The position numbers and the translations under genes are program-made. From Progne subis subis (Eukaryota; Chordata; Aves; Passeriformes; Hirundinidae): a DNA stretch of 64,000 nt. Under the pieces are notes generated by a model that did not search any database, was not told where the DNA came from, and worked only from the letters and a program-made list of their open reading frames with translations. The DNA lies in assembly GCA_022316685.1 (NCBI GenBank), contig JAKJHU010000056.1, positions 921,872-985,871 on the forward strand, given 5' to 3'. Shown one piece after another: positions 11,501 to 26,500 of this stretch (position 1 is its first letter; each line of letters begins with the position of its first letter).

Positions 11501-14500
11501 GAAGCCCTCAAGCCCGTGATAAACTTTTTGCAGAATCTTTGCTTCTTTTTGCTCCTTATTGTTTGGTAATTAAGGTTCAAGGAATGTTGTACGTTGTTCA
11601 AGCATTATGGGCAACCATTAGCCAAGGTCAAGATATTTGCTTCAATAGAGGTAAATCTACAAAAACTCATAAATATACATGGTTGCTCCAGGTGAGATTT
11701 ATCTGACTTTAAATGTCTGCTATATATACTTGTGCAACTGAGATAAGCATTCTTTTCCTTTCATATAGTGCAGGGAATAGATGCTTCCACGGAGAAAATT
11801 CTGACTGTAGACATCTCCCATAGAAAAGTCGTAATACATCCTGGATTCCACTGGATCAAAATGGGAGCCCAAAGTAATTAACTCACATTAAAACTCTCAC
11901 ATGGTTCCTACCTTACAGATTTAAATATAAATATAATTTGAAATCAACAAATGTGTCCTTATGGACAGTTACACCACCCTGAACATAGAGGTGTCCTGAT
12001 TTTGTTCAGAATCAGTCAGACTTTAACAGAAATACAGTTGTGCATGATTGCAGCAGATAGAGGCTGCAGACCATCAAAGCAGTGAGAAGATCAGTGCTGG
12101 CTTTAGAACCATTAACGTAAATCGCTGTTTGCAAGCAGTGAATATCTGGCAGTTTATTTTGTGGCCTGGAAATCTCATATGCATAATGCCAGAACAGCCT
12201 GATGTTTGGGTAAAGAAAGTGTGACTGGTGAACTGGATATTGTAAACTGACAAAGGATGTGACTGTGCCAGTTTCCACATTTTCTTTGTATTATAATCAC
12301 CACAGCACTCCCTGCACATCTGGTGTCAGCATCTGTATAAAACAAAGCTGGCCAGGCTGAGAGCAAACTCCACAGAAGCAGGAAGAAGAAACCTTCTTTC
12401 TGCTACAGACAGTGATACAAGAAATTGTAAATGTCCAGTTTTATCAGCAATACTTTCAAATTCCAGTGCATTTTCTCTGCCTTACAAAGTCAGAATTTGT
12501 GAGATCAACATGAGCGTGATTCTCAAACCCATGAAGACATTCCATGGAATACACTTCTGCTGAAACAACCTAGTTAAGCAACTTTTTCTGGATTGCAGAG
12601 TGGGGCAGAGCCATGGCTATAGTTTTATCTGCAGCCATTGTGTTTGTTGACATGTTATAGACCACATCTTGCACTTGGATTAAATTCAAAATGTGATGTA
12701 GGTCATCAGCAGTGATCCAAGGCAAACGTACTGGTGTCAGCAGGAAAGGTCCTATTCATCCCAGATCTTTGAGAGAAGAATTGTAGAGTTTCTAAAAGCT
12801 GGATCACATGACAAGTTCAAATAAGGCAAGAAAGTGTTAAGATATCTCACACATTTCTAGGATTTGCTTTCACATATTAGCATGTTCTTTATATGATTTA
12901 TACACTCGGACTCCATGCTGCTTCAGCAGCTTTGTGGCTCACAAAAACCAGTAAGTCAAACCCCTGGAATCTGTAAAGAGAGGGATTTCCTAGCTGGAAA
13001 AAGGATCTGAACATTTTCTTAGTATATTTTACTCAAAAAATATCTGATTTTTTTTAATCATAGCTTTTCTGTTGTTTATTGACTTCTTTGCAGCCATGTA
13101 GAACTTCCCTTCTTCTGGCAGATAACAAAGCCTAATCTGAAACCATTAATACCAGAAGAAACTGCAGACTTTACAGAGGTCAAATACAATCAAGATCCAG
13201 AGGCAGCCTTCTCCCTAAGTCCTGAGCTGGGAGTTTTGCTTCCCTGTGCAGATCATGAGTTTATTCTCACTTACACTCCACAGGAGGTATGGCTTGTGAT
13301 TCCTTCCTATCTACATACTCCAGCTGTGTATTTTTATTCCAGTCATGAAATCCTTGCTGTGCAACTTTTCTAAATTAAATTTAATTAGCTGGTACTATGC
13401 TCTGATAAACAGTGTTCAAAATGTAGAAAGTTACTGAAAGAAAACATGTTTTGACTGCAAAATGTGAGACAGTTTCTGATCTCATGTAATTCTGGGGACT
13501 GACTGGACGCAGTTAATTTTACACTGAAATTGTGGACACATCCTCATACTGCAGCTGTGCTGGCTGGTGAAGTTACCATCCTCGCCCCTCTGTCAGCTCC
13601 TCCACCAGCCCCTGACCCTTCCTCCTCTCCATGGGGGATGTGCCTTGTAGCTACTCCAGCCTAAATAAGTTGGTTAACAAACGCTGATTATTTAAACTGT
13701 TTCCAGCTGTAGTTTTTTTGGCCTGAAATGTGTCCTATGAACAGCTGAGTGGTGAATTAAGGGGATAGTAGGAGCCTTTGGCAGACAAAAGTTGTGTGCA
13801 GCTGTGGGTGAAGAGGGGTGCAAGGATGTTGGAATGCAGTTGTTCCAGGGACTGTTCTCTCAGTTGCTGCTCCCCTTATCCCTGTAAATAAAGATCATGA
13901 GTTCACTGTATTTAGAGAAACCTGATCCAAAGAAAGCCCAAGAGTGGGAATGTTCCATGCTGTGTTGGTTGACAGACATAAGAAATACCTCAAATATGTA
14001 TGGAAGAGAAACTACCTGGCTTTTTGAAAAGAATTAGTTCATAGAATAGATATTGAATTAAAATATACATCAAAATTAGTATCAGTCTACAAACAAATGA
14101 AGCTTTTGCACAGCCGTTCAGATCTGAGGCTTCTGTGTTTCTTTTTTCACCTCTCCATTAGAATACAGAAGGCATTCTCTTCCCGTGGTGGAAAAGTCAT
14201 GTTTCTTACTCAAGATCATATTGATGGTCAATTAAGCTGAATACTCTGGAGCAGTAAGAAGAAACTTCTCAATTAGTGCAGCAGTATTAAGCTTAATTTG
14301 TGAAGCCTTTGCAGATGCTTGTGTGTAGTATGCAATATACAGGGGAAATAATAACAGGCATGTCAAAAATGAGTATTTTTCTTGGAACCATACACCATGA
14401 GATCAGAATCTGGCTTAATGTTTTGCAGTCAAACATGTTTTCTTTTAGTAACTCCAGAGTTTGCATATTGTTTATCAGAGCTTAGTACTCTGATGATGAT

Positions 14501-17500
14501 CATTTATCCTTTACATGTAAACCACTTTTCCATCTTTTTTTGATTTCCATCTTTTTTTGATCTTCAACATAAATTTTTACTTTACACTAAAATCCTTTTC
14601 TCATTCATCTGTGCAGCTGAAGAGTTATCACAGTGTGATTCAGATGGTACTGAGGGACATCCCACAATCACCTTGGTAAGCTGAGAAACATTTCCCAGTA
14701 AGATATGTAGCCACAATTTATCTGTGCTATTACATTGAGTTACTGGGATTTTTCTTCTTTCTGATGATGATGGCTTGACAAGTATCAAGAATTTTATCTG
14801 CACAAGTAGTTGTGGTACAAAGAGCATCTCTGAAATCCTCCCCCATGCCAGTACACATGCCTGGCCCTAGTTTTTCCTCTCTTGGAAAAAGATAATGCTG
14901 CCATTTTGTCTGCTTATTTTCCCAGGTTTCCTGTTATTACTCTTTGTCACAGCAGTATGTGACTCATATACTTGTTCATGGGCAGACTGGGACAACTAGA
15001 ACACCTTAAAGTATAATGAAGTTTTTAACTGGCTGAGCTAATTGCCCACAGGCAGTCTGTACTTGAGAAAATTTCAATGGTTATCAGGTTTGGTCTGGCA
15101 ATTAAGAGACAGGATCCAATTTAACACTGGTTTAACATATGTAATGATTCTGCCATATTTCCTCCCAAAGTTTAGTAGAAGAGGGGATGCTTCAAAACAT
15201 CCCAGAGTGCAGAGCAGAGGATGTAACAGCACTGGAAATAGAAGTTAAAGGCTCAACAGAACCATTTCATCTTCTTCTGGAACCATATGCCATTATTATC
15301 CCTGGAGAAAATTACATTGGTGTAAATGTCAAGAAAACATTTAAGGTTTGTGTGCTTTTGACTTCACCGTTGTCATGTGGTTTGTGTCACTGGATGTCAT
15401 AGGTGTTATTAGAAGATATCAGACAGTCAGTGTTATTTTAGTTTTCCTGAAATGTTTTTAAAGGAGGCCATGGCTCCCGGAGGGTCTGCACTGAAATGCC
15501 CTACCCAGCCTGCTCAGCCCTGCACTCCAGGCAGCAGCCTTTGTTCCTTTTTCATCTCTCCAGTTTGATACCACAGAGTTTGACCCCTTCTCAATGTTGT
15601 TCTGGGTCACTAGCCTGTTGCTTATCACTTTGTCACTCCTGTAGTGTAAAAGTTTTCCAGCTGGGAGGAATAGTCAATCGATGATTAAGTTAGTTCATAA
15701 ATGAGGCACCATTCGTGGAAAGAACTACAGGAAGCACAGAAGAGCTACAAAAATCACATATGCTGCGGTTTACTAGATATTACTCTTTCCTGCAAGTCCT
15801 GGTAGTTTCTCTTTGGCCGTTTTGGGACAGAATGCTGCTGCAATTGTCCCTTCACACAGCATCTCCTTCACTACAGCTCAGGATCCTTTGATCTTAGAGT
15901 CACTTGGGAGAAACAGGCCTGTTAGCAAGAGCCAGGCAGGAAGACATTTCCTAGTTAATGGTTTTCCCATTTTTTTTTTCTTAGAGATCCTGCTAATAAG
16001 CATTTGTTTTTTTGATTTCTTTTCCTAGAACTTTTTTTTTTTTTTTTTTTTTTTTCAATTTAAAGCAGCCATTTCATACTTCTCAGTAATCCAATATAGC
16101 TACACATGTGATAGAGGGAATCAAGCCACTTACTGACAATATAACAACATCCTTTGCAGTTTACATTTTTTTTCTTTTAAGTCTTAAAAAGATAAGAATT
16201 TGAACTGTGCCTAGAGATAATTGTGCTTCAGAGAACAAAGTTATTTGCTGTAATTAAGAAATAATGTTTTCACTAGATCTGAAGGACAGACCAAACATTT
16301 CAAGAGCTTGCATCTCCCTCACAAACAGCCTTTGCAAAAAAAAAAAAAAAAGCTGCACTCAAAAGGTTTTCAGTTTATGTTTAGAAATTCTGTTACATTT
16401 TTGAAAAATGGGGCGAAAGTTTAAGAGACTCAAATATGATAATGTTCCTGGAATGTATTGTTAATGGATTTTCTTCAGATTTGAGGGAACACCTTCACCC
16501 ATGTGAAAGAGACACTGTTAAATGATGACTCACAAAACCTTGTTTGCAGTGTATCAGTGCTCTCAGCAAAATGAATTGTTGCAGTGAAAGCTTAAAGTGC
16601 ATTAATTGTCTCATTGTTTTTAATTGTTTCAGCTGTGGAACAACAGCAAAACATTGATCAAGTACACATGGGAGAAAATCACGGCCTGTGAGATCATGGA
16701 AGTTGAACCTCATACTGGTGTCATAGGTAAAGTTTCTGTGACTTGCAAGCAGTAATTAATGAAAGACGTGACAGTAATTGATTATTTCAATTTATGATAG
16801 TCACAGAGCATTATAATGAAAAATTACCTGATCACCAGTTCCCTGGAGCCGGCAGGAAACTTAATTTGATTCCAGAAGCTTCAATAACAGCTTGAAGCAG
16901 ATGTTTTTTTACAAAAATGTGAGACAGGAGCCTGATGTTTTCTCTTCTAGATGTGAATAAATGCTGTGAATTTGTACTGGCAATTTCTGGAAGCAAACCT
17001 GGGTTCATCAGCCGTAACCTGCAGTGTCACGTTGAGCTGTGTCCAGAGCCAGTTGTGCTGCACGTTGAGGCTGCTTTTAAGGTAAGGAACAGTTCAGTCT
17101 TGCAGGAGGATGAGCTGTGTGGCCTGGCCATTGTCCAAATAAAGTTTTTTTTTGCCTCTCAATATCTTGAGAAATCTTAAGTAGTTACAAACAGGAGTTA
17201 TTTTTGCTGTAGTGATAATTGAGTCAATGTTGATATTCCCATGACACGCAGAATTTTTCTGCATTACACAGTGCATTTGTTTTCTGATATTCTCTGTGAA
17301 GTCAGATGTTAATCCTAGATAATATATGTCTCTTAATGAGGCAGCTTTGGCAGGGGTGTCCATTCTGATGTCTGTTTCCTGCTGTCCCAGGGTCCATTAC
17401 TATGTATTGATGTTCCTTCACTCCGGTTTGGTTTGACTAAGCAGGGTGAGACTGTGTCAAGAACCTTTGAGATTAAAAATCTCTGTCAGGTGCCAGCACA

Positions 17501-20500
17501 GTGGAGGATGCAAGAAAGCCAGGTTTTTCTAGCTGAAAGGAATGAAGAGGTAAGTGACTGCTACAGCTGGCTGTATTCCCTCCTTAGCTATTTTATTTCT
17601 TCTGCTTAGGAGTTGTATCATTCATTCCAGCTAGCAGAAGTTTTAATTTTTGTGACTTGTTGTGAAACAAGTCCTGCACCATTTCATGAGTGCAAAAGTT
17701 CTTTTGAGATTGAATGCTTCTTTACAATTTTTCTCTATTTCCCTTTGTTACAAATCCCCTGCCAGCCTGATCCAAGGAGGCATGGAGTATGTCCTGAATG
17801 TCAGTGATTTCAGCTGCTGCTGACATAAGTAGGAGTTCAAGGCTTTAGTAGAGCTGAGACTGCTGAACACTTCTCCCACACACCAACATCAGCATCTTGG
17901 ACAAGAATCTGAGCCCCCACTCCTTGCTGATGCTCTTCCTGTTTCTGCTCTCCCAACCCTCCTTCCTCACCTTTCCATCCAAGAATCTTTTCCACTCATG
18001 GCAGCTTGCTGCTGCCTGGGAGCAGGTGCTGCTGCTGAGGCTGATTGCTTCTCCTTCACATTGCCTGTCAGTCCATGCACAGCTGATCCTGTGTGCCCTT
18101 GGCTCTGACTGCCCTTCTCTCAGCAGCAAAGTTCTGCCTCCTTGTGTAGCCAGGCTTTCACAAAGCTGGCACTGTGCTTCCTGACATCAACCCAGGTGGG
18201 ACTCCAGAAACAAAGGGCATATCTGACGAAAAATTTGACACAGGGAAGCCCTAATTAGATTAGGCTTCAAAATTTTACCCTTGCTTTGCACAAGTCAAAA
18301 AAAAAAATTCTGTTCCCTCTCTCTTCTCCCAGGTATCCACCTTCACCATCCAGCCATCAGCTGGAGAAATACCTCCTTTGGGTCTGTGCAGAGTTTCAGT
18401 TCAGTTCACATCATTGCAGTGCCAGCGTCTCCAGACAGTGCTGGAACTGGAGGTTGAAAATGGAAAAGGAGGGTAAGGAGGAAAAGCAGCATTTGTTTAG
18501 TTTTTCCTGAGGTTCACATCTGGTTTTCACTTCAGGTAGTTTTCTCTCCTCCAACAAAACTATGAACTCGGAGTGGGTTGTGTAACCTATCAATGAACTA
18601 TCAAATTTCTAATACTGCTAAATAAACATAAACATCATTCTTCCCAGCATGCTGTTTTATGTCTAGCACGTTTCATTAACAATAACAATAGACCATCTGT
18701 GTGTTTATTTCCAGTTATCTTCCTGTTTTTGTTGAAGTTCAGACCCCCCAAGCGTGCCTGATATCTAGTCATCTAGTATTCACTGAAATTTATATTGGAG
18801 TTCCTGTCAAAGCAACCAGTAAACTTTTTAACCAGACACTGCTGCCAGCAAAATACTTATGGGGAAAGGTAAATGCTCTTCTAATGGGTGAAGCATACAG
18901 CAGGGATGGAATTTGCAATTTCTGTAGGAATACAAATGATGACTACTCTTAAAAGCTTTTCTGAAGTGTCTTTTGAGTAATCATTGCTGTTTACTGTCTT
19001 GGGAGCAGAACTTCAGCTTTAGACCAACCTTTATTAAAAGATTAATTACCAGTTGATGTCATTATGTTCTTTCTGGATCCTGGGAGAATGGGTGAGCAGA
19101 TGCAAGGGGTCAGAGGATGTAAAGCCACCAGAGTATTAAACAAAATGTCCTGGCAATTTAGAGTTTGCATTTAATTTAGTAAAACAAAGAAGTTATAGTG
19201 CTTTTGAATTGTGACTCTTTTGAATTGTGAATTTTTTGAATTCTGCCTAAATTTCATATTCTGACTGAGATTCGGCTTACAGAGTAGGAGCCCTAAATTC
19301 AGTGTCAGTATTTAAGCTGTGGTCTGAACTCTCTTTTCAGTCAATGGAAATTTGTCAGTGCCTTGGTCATTCAATATTACTCTGACATCCAGAGTTCAGC
19401 TCAATTGCCTACGTAAAAGCACTCAATGCCACCCAAGATGTCCTCAGGTGCCCAAAGGATCCTAACAGAGCATGTACATGGTATAGAACCTACAGGAAAC
19501 CCTTTGGAGCATCTGGAGCCTAGAAGGAATATATAGAGCATTTTTCCTGATATGTGATTTTGATGTATGAACAAATGAGTGGAAGCCCTGGGTAAATTCT
19601 GTGGTGGTCACTTAGGGAAGGTGCCAGCACCAGGATTGTTTCTCCCCCACCTCTGTAGTGGAGAGAGGTGAGGAACATCTGCTCTGGTATCAGATAGATT
19701 GGCTTCACCCTGGAAAGGCTTGAGAATGTGAGAGGAATTACTGTGACTCTGCTCCCAGCCCAGCAGCCTCAGCTGGGCACCTGAACTTACTTGCAGTCAA
19801 TGTTGGCATGAAGATCTTCTCACCCATGGGGAATTGTAAAGCCAGTCTTGACAAACTGCAGGTGTTGCTGCCTGAAAGTGTCCTAAGCCTGAGAATAGCT
19901 TGGTCTTTTTAGAAGAGACTTCGTCTTTTTAGAAGATTGTGAGAGAATCAGCATGGGCTGAATGTCCTTTGTGTTTGGCAGCTCACTGGAAGCCAGGCAC
20001 CTTCCTGCTCCATCGTGGTGTCCCCTGCCAGTGGCACCTTAGGCCCAAATGAAGAGAAGGAATTCTGCATAGAGCTGTCAGCTAACACTGTGGTGAGTTT
20101 ACAAACTGATGCACTTTCATAAAACAGCAGCACTGGCTTTTTCATCTCACCTCCTTCTGGCAAAAGGAAGGAATTCTGTGTACAAAACTCTTTTTTCCAT
20201 CCAGTATCTCTGAAATGGCTTTGCTTTAGAGTTGAAGGCAAGAACTGAAGAACTGCGCATGGTGTGCAATTTCTACCCTGCCTCTTTATATCAGCTGTTC
20301 CTGTTTTCTTCCTTTCTTGAAGTCCCGTACAATTGCTCTTAATGCTTATCACTCTTCTTGGGGCATACAGATCCTCACTTTGGATTATGTGGAATGATAC
20401 AGAGCAGAGTGGCAATGTATAATGTATATCTGGTTTTCTGAATGCAGCTAGACTCATAATATTTTGATATTTGAAACCTTAAAAGGGGCTGATGAGACTG

Positions 20501-23500
20501 AGAGTCTGCAAAATACAGGAGCAGAGCTTACAAACTCCAGGAATTCAGAAAAAGACTTTACAAGGGCATTCAAACAGCTGAACTAATGCAGCTAAATGCA
20601 GGATCTTCCTATAGATATGGTGTCTTAGTTCCCATTACAGTCACTGGTGACTTAGGTTTCATTTATTTGCTTAAAAGTAGGTGTTCAGTACTACTCAGAG
20701 TTACTATTTAAAATTATGTATCTGTGACCCTTGGGAACAAGATTCAGTGGTGGCCTTGGCAGTGCTGGATTAATGTTTGGACTCAATCATCTTAGAAGTC
20801 TTTTCCAGTCTAAATGATTCTATGATTCAATATTTTGAGTATAGGAATTATGTCAGAAATCAGCAGTGGAGCTGGTTTAGGTTCACAGATGGCTGCAGGT
20901 ACAAAGCTGAGGAACATTCACAATTTTTTTTTTTACCTCAGTACTGTCTTCTAAGCAGCTCTGATGCTGCAGAAAACACGCTGAAAACAATTCAGTAAAA
21001 CTTCTCACACTTCTGTTGTTCTGGGTTTAATCCAGGGAAGTTTATACACTTCTTAAAAATAAATACCCTAAAGAGTCAGCCTTTCCTCTGTGATATATGC
21101 TTCATTCACAAGGAAACTTGATTCTTTGCTTTGCAGGGTGAGCTGAAAGACCTCATGATTTCCTGTAGCATAGAAGACATGGCTGAACCCCTCTTTCTGA
21201 GCATTTCTGGAGAAGTGAAGGGACTGCATGTCACCTACTCAGTACCTTCTGGCAGTGGAGTTGACAGGTAATATCTGACTGATTTGTATTTTGTTATTCT
21301 GATATGTAGCATGATGACTATAGTTTTGGAACATGCTCATCTTTACATCTTTTCATATCTTCTTGTATAAGTAAGTACGTCCATTTTGGTAGGCCGGTGT
21401 GTTATACAGGATAAAAATTTGACCCCAAATAAATCCTTACATGGGTAGAAGTGAAAAAATGAAAAGCAGAAAATGCTGATGACAAAAATCATAGACTGCA
21501 TGGTCCTTTTACACTCTGCATCACAACCACATTGAATGCTGCCCATTTTTAAATCTCCTGAAATCATCTGTGGCATAAGAAAATAAGACCTATGTCTAAT
21601 TACTACTGATATTTTTTCTGGCAGTGATGAAGGACAAGCACCACAAAGCCCATGTGAGCTTCTTTTGGACTTTGGGTCTGAAGTTGCACTCAGAGATGTT
21701 GTAAAGCGTCAGCTGATTCTTACAAATCCCACTGGAATCAGTGCTCCATTCATACTGGGAGCTGAGTATTTTAGTGCCTGTTTGCTGCCTCCAGAGCAAG
21801 GAGCCTGCCCGTGAGTCTTGCTGTTCTGCATTATGACTCAAATACTAATTTAGGTCTGGATTAAACCTGAAATCAGATTTGTTGGTTTTTTTTTTTTTCA
21901 CGTTCTTCAAGCTACCTGTTGAAAAGAAGAGGGCCTGTGACAGAACATGCAGCCAGAAAAGCAAAGTCAGGTATGAAAATAGTGGAGAGAAGGTGAAAGC
22001 TAGATATCTGCCATACTTAGGACTAAATGTGCCAGTCAGTCACATCTTTTCACAGCTGCAGTATCTGGTGAAGTCTAAACTGTTAAATTACTTAGTTCTT
22101 CAGTTCATTCCTGAGTTTGAAAGCCCACATTGTAGAAGCATTAGGTCAATCTGTCTCTTGTTCTTCTGTTTTCTCCTCCCTTTCTTTCTCTCTCTTCATC
22201 TTTTTCTTGCAAACAACAGTGTGAAACAAAATTGGTGATTCTGGTGACAGTTCACTCCCAGAACACCCCCAGCACATGGGATGGATGAAATGCAGAATGT
22301 TTGGCTCTTTCTCTCCTACAGTTTTCCTGTACCAGTGCAGCAGGCTTTTCTCCCTCAAACCCTTTACCATACCCTCCCTACTTTGGAAAGCTACAGCACA
22401 GCCCATCTGTCATTTCTGATGTGTTTTACTAAAAAATGGTAATATTTAGAGCCAGATGAGACTGAGGGAGGGAGGAAATGGGAGCAAAAAGCTATGAAGT
22501 GTGGATGTATCTTCTGTATCCAAAATAAAACTTGCACATATTGGTACCTTGCCATAGAGTTTGGTATCTGTTCCACAGACAGAGCTTTTTAGCTGTTGAA
22601 GTAGTACTTAAGATTAGAAAAATGCTGTTCTGACAGATTCCATGCAGGCCTAGGTGACTCAGAATGTGGAAAGGCTTTGCTCTTTGTAATTAATTCTTTG
22701 CATGGAAGAGCACACATAGCGAAACAGGCAGCTGCTAATGGAAAAAGAAAGAGTCAACACAAATCCCAGCTGATTTTTCTCAATTTGAAAGTGGTTTTTC
22801 ATGTAACCAGTTAGTGCCTTGCACATCCCACAGAGTCCTGGATCAGGTTGTTGGAAGGGTTGTCCTGCTGCAAAATATTCTGGGCAAGCACTAACTCTAA
22901 AAAACAGAATAAGACCCACTCCAGAAGGGAACTTGGGTAAATGTGAGCTGTGTAAATGATCCCAGGGTTTCTAAGTCTGGGAGGTTAAGGTGATTAAAGA
23001 CAACTAAAACCGTGGTCCTGTGTATTCTTTGAAAGACTGACTTTGTTCCATGTCCTCAAAATTCATGAAATGTTTCTTTGCTGTGTTCCTTCAGAATCTG
23101 CAGCAGCATTGCTGTCTGAGGGGAAGGGAGCAGTTTTCTCTATCCAACCTTCCATAGGAACTCTGGAAGCTTTCCAGCAGCTCACCATAGAAATAGCAGC
23201 TTATAACAACATGTGGGGAGAGTACCAGGATAATCTTGTCTGTAAGGTAGGAGGGGTTTCAGTTTTACCATTTTATTTCCCAGATGCCTTTCTGTTGGAA
23301 ATACTTTTTCAGTTTTTTAGGACTTCTGTAAAAATTCAAGGTGGATCTTGCTATACCACTACTTCCAAGGACATGTAAGAAACAATTGTTTTGTTTCAGG
23401 GGGTCATGTTTATACCTTGGGAGGTTTTCACGTGCCTTGAAAATGACTGGAGTAGTTTTGATTTATAACATCTGTTTGGGAGCTGGCCAGTGGACTTCTC

Positions 23501-26500
23501 TACTCTACCAATACCATAGATTGTGTTGTGTAGAAAAGCAGCAGGAAAGCTGATAAATGCATGAGGTATTGCATTCTCCTGCTGAGAAGAGTTGTTGTTA
23601 GCATATGAATTAGAGGCTGTCAAAGGAAACTAGTCAAAAATATTTGAAAATCCAGTCAGTTTCGCACAGAATCATTGGGTTGGAAAAGACCTTCAAGATA
23701 ATCGAGTCCAACCTCAACTCCTCAACTAAACCACAGCACCGAGTGCCACATTCAGTCTTTTTTTAAACACATTATAACACAGAGAGCTAAGGTGTTATCT
23801 TGATTCTAATAGCAAAAATTCATTTTAATAGGTGGGAGACTTACAACCTAAATTAATCCCTATGCAAATGACTGTGAAAGGCTGTCCAATCTTCCTGCAG
23901 GTGACAGGACCACAGCCAGAGCCACCCATTATCAGGTACAGTGCAAAATACCGTCAGGCAAATCAGAGCATTAAATACCAATGGACTGCAGCCAACATAC
24001 ACACCTGGTCCATCTTGTGATATAATGAGAAGGTCAGTGATGGTCAAAGTACAGTATCTGCTTCTAGAACATCAGTACATTTTTCTCTGCCAACACAATT
24101 TGAAAATAATCTGCATACAAGGCTGCTGAATTTTGCCAGCAGTCTCTGTTCTGGGCTTGCAGTCGTAGAATTTCACCCAGTGCAACCTCATCTGACTCTG
24201 TGGGGATGGCAACTGGCACATGGTGGCAATTCTCATCATCCACAGCTCATTTCTCCCTGGCTCTTTACCTGGACCAGGAGAAATGCAGCCCTGAGGTCAA
24301 TAGTGGCAGGGGAAGGTTTAAACCCTCTCATACAGCAAATGGCATCTGCACCTTGGGATGAGGGGTAAGGGCTGCTTTTTGGGGAACCCCAGTACTGCAC
24401 GTGGTTGCTCTGAAATGTCTGAAAAAAACTGTGGAAAAAAGAGAAGAGATAAAATAAACCAATATTGTACTTCACAGTGTAGGCCATGCCTTACCTGAGA
24501 GCCACTCCAGTGCAGCCAGATCAGTTTCCACTTTTAAAACAGCTCTTCAGTGATTTCAGACACTTCTGTTCCCTGCATGCACTGACAGCAAGGTTCCCTC
24601 TCCAGGTTTGGCACACAAGTCTCAGGAGGATCCCCTGTGCTTCGCAGGGTCCAGCTTAGGAATCCCACCCCCTTTGGTAAGGATGGCTTTTGTACAGCAA
24701 ACGTTGATGGTTTCATTGTGTTCCTTATAGAAATAAATTAGAAGGACCTATTAACATGTTAATTAACAGACATAATTGTTTCCTAATGAAGATGTTTTTA
24801 GTGAAAATAGTATAAAAGAGAATGAGTCAATGTGTTGCCACTATGCAATTGCACATCCTATCTTGATGTAGCTGGGTTTTCCCTCATTGAAATGGGGGGA
24901 ATTCAGGATTTTCCATCCTGTCTTTATGAATTTCTCACAACACTAAGCCTGGTCAATCAGATGTTCTGCCTGCTTTTTACTGGCATCTTCTGGCTCTTCT
25001 GTTTAGTCTTTTTAGCTCTTGAGTGAAATTGTAAGCTTTTCAGAGCAAAGTCAATCACCTTTGTTTTTTATTTTTAATTCTACTAAATCCATTTGCTTAA
25101 ACAAAATAATTTATTTTTATTGTAGTTTAGGACATAGAAAGTGGCCAAACTATAGCAAACTCTTAAATCATTTTAGTTTACAATAAACGTGGGAAACCTA
25201 AACTTTAATACAAATCCAGTTGCCAGACACAAATTTGTTACTTGATATTCTGGTACCAACTAAGCCATGAGTCCTCCCACTGACTGGAAGTGATTGTCCT
25301 TTTTTCCTTTCCCATTCAGACATCCGCCTGGACTTGCAAGTTTACAACCTAGAGGCAGATGATGAAAAGCTGGTGGACCTGTTGCTGCTCTTTGGAGACC
25401 CTTTTCCTCCTGTGGACGTGGCTGGAAACGAGGCTGCATCAAGTGGTAGCACCTCAGAGTCAGAGGTCGCGTTAAAGCTGGACCCAGCTGCCATTCCCTG
25501 TGGAAGCATTTATCCAGCTTTGGAAACCATGGATGAGGTCAGCTCTTAGGCTGTTTCTTACACTGCTGCTGAGATACATGATGGGTTTTTTGGCATGAAG
25601 AGTTGCAAACAATAACAGGAGATAGAATTTGTAACTAAGAGCTGGATTGTTATAAGAAATGTCAGCTCCTCTCCCGGTCAAGCATGCAGTATGCGGGTAG
25701 GTGGCTGTGGGGATCAGCAATCTGTTACCAGAGTGAGCTCTAAGCAATTATCTTTTCTTAAAAGTGTTTAAAAAGCGAAAGAAATGCTATTTAAAATACT
25801 GTCACTGACAAGCTTATTGTTGCTATTACATGAAAGAATTAAAATAACTAAAACTGCTTAATTTGGGTCTGCTTTTCTCTTGGGTGCTTTCTGGTGTCAA
25901 CATGTGCTGTAGTCAGGGAGCAGAACCTACCCTGCAAATTTCAAATTGCAGCTAATGATGTGGAGGTATTTGTCCCAGTGGTAAAATTACATTGGTTCTG
26001 TTAGAATATGGTGACATCTATTACACATGAAGTTTGATTATAATGTGATAATCTACTGTCTTGAAGGGCTAGGAGTGACAGGGAAAAGGTATCTCCTGGA
26101 TATTATATATTTCTCTGGCAAAAGAAATATAGATACTAAAATCACATTTTCTCTGCAGCAGCTCAGCATGCACAGTTGTTTTGAACACAGCTCTAACCTT
26201 TCTTGTGCCCAAAGGGAACAGTACTGCCCCAGAGTGCTGGTTTGTATCATGAACCAGAGGTGTCATGGTTGGGTGCTTCTCTGGTAGAACAGGACCCAAG
26301 TATGCACATTTTCCGAAGAATTCAGGAGCAGTTTCAGGAGGGCTACTCTGTGGATGAGAAAATTAATGTACAGGACACATCCACGTGTCCAGCCCTTGTG
26401 CCAGAAAGAAACTGGAGCTGGCCATGCTTCCTAACCAGTGCAGCAGTTTTCTGTGCACATCACTCACATTCCTCCCTTGCAGTGTAACAGTTTTAACCAT

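Noticed and set aside
24011..24037. AT-AC (U12-type) intron after exon 27
   Set aside because: The 5' end ATATAA does not match ATATCCTT, and the intron ends in a normal CAG; an AC end would put exon 28 out of frame.
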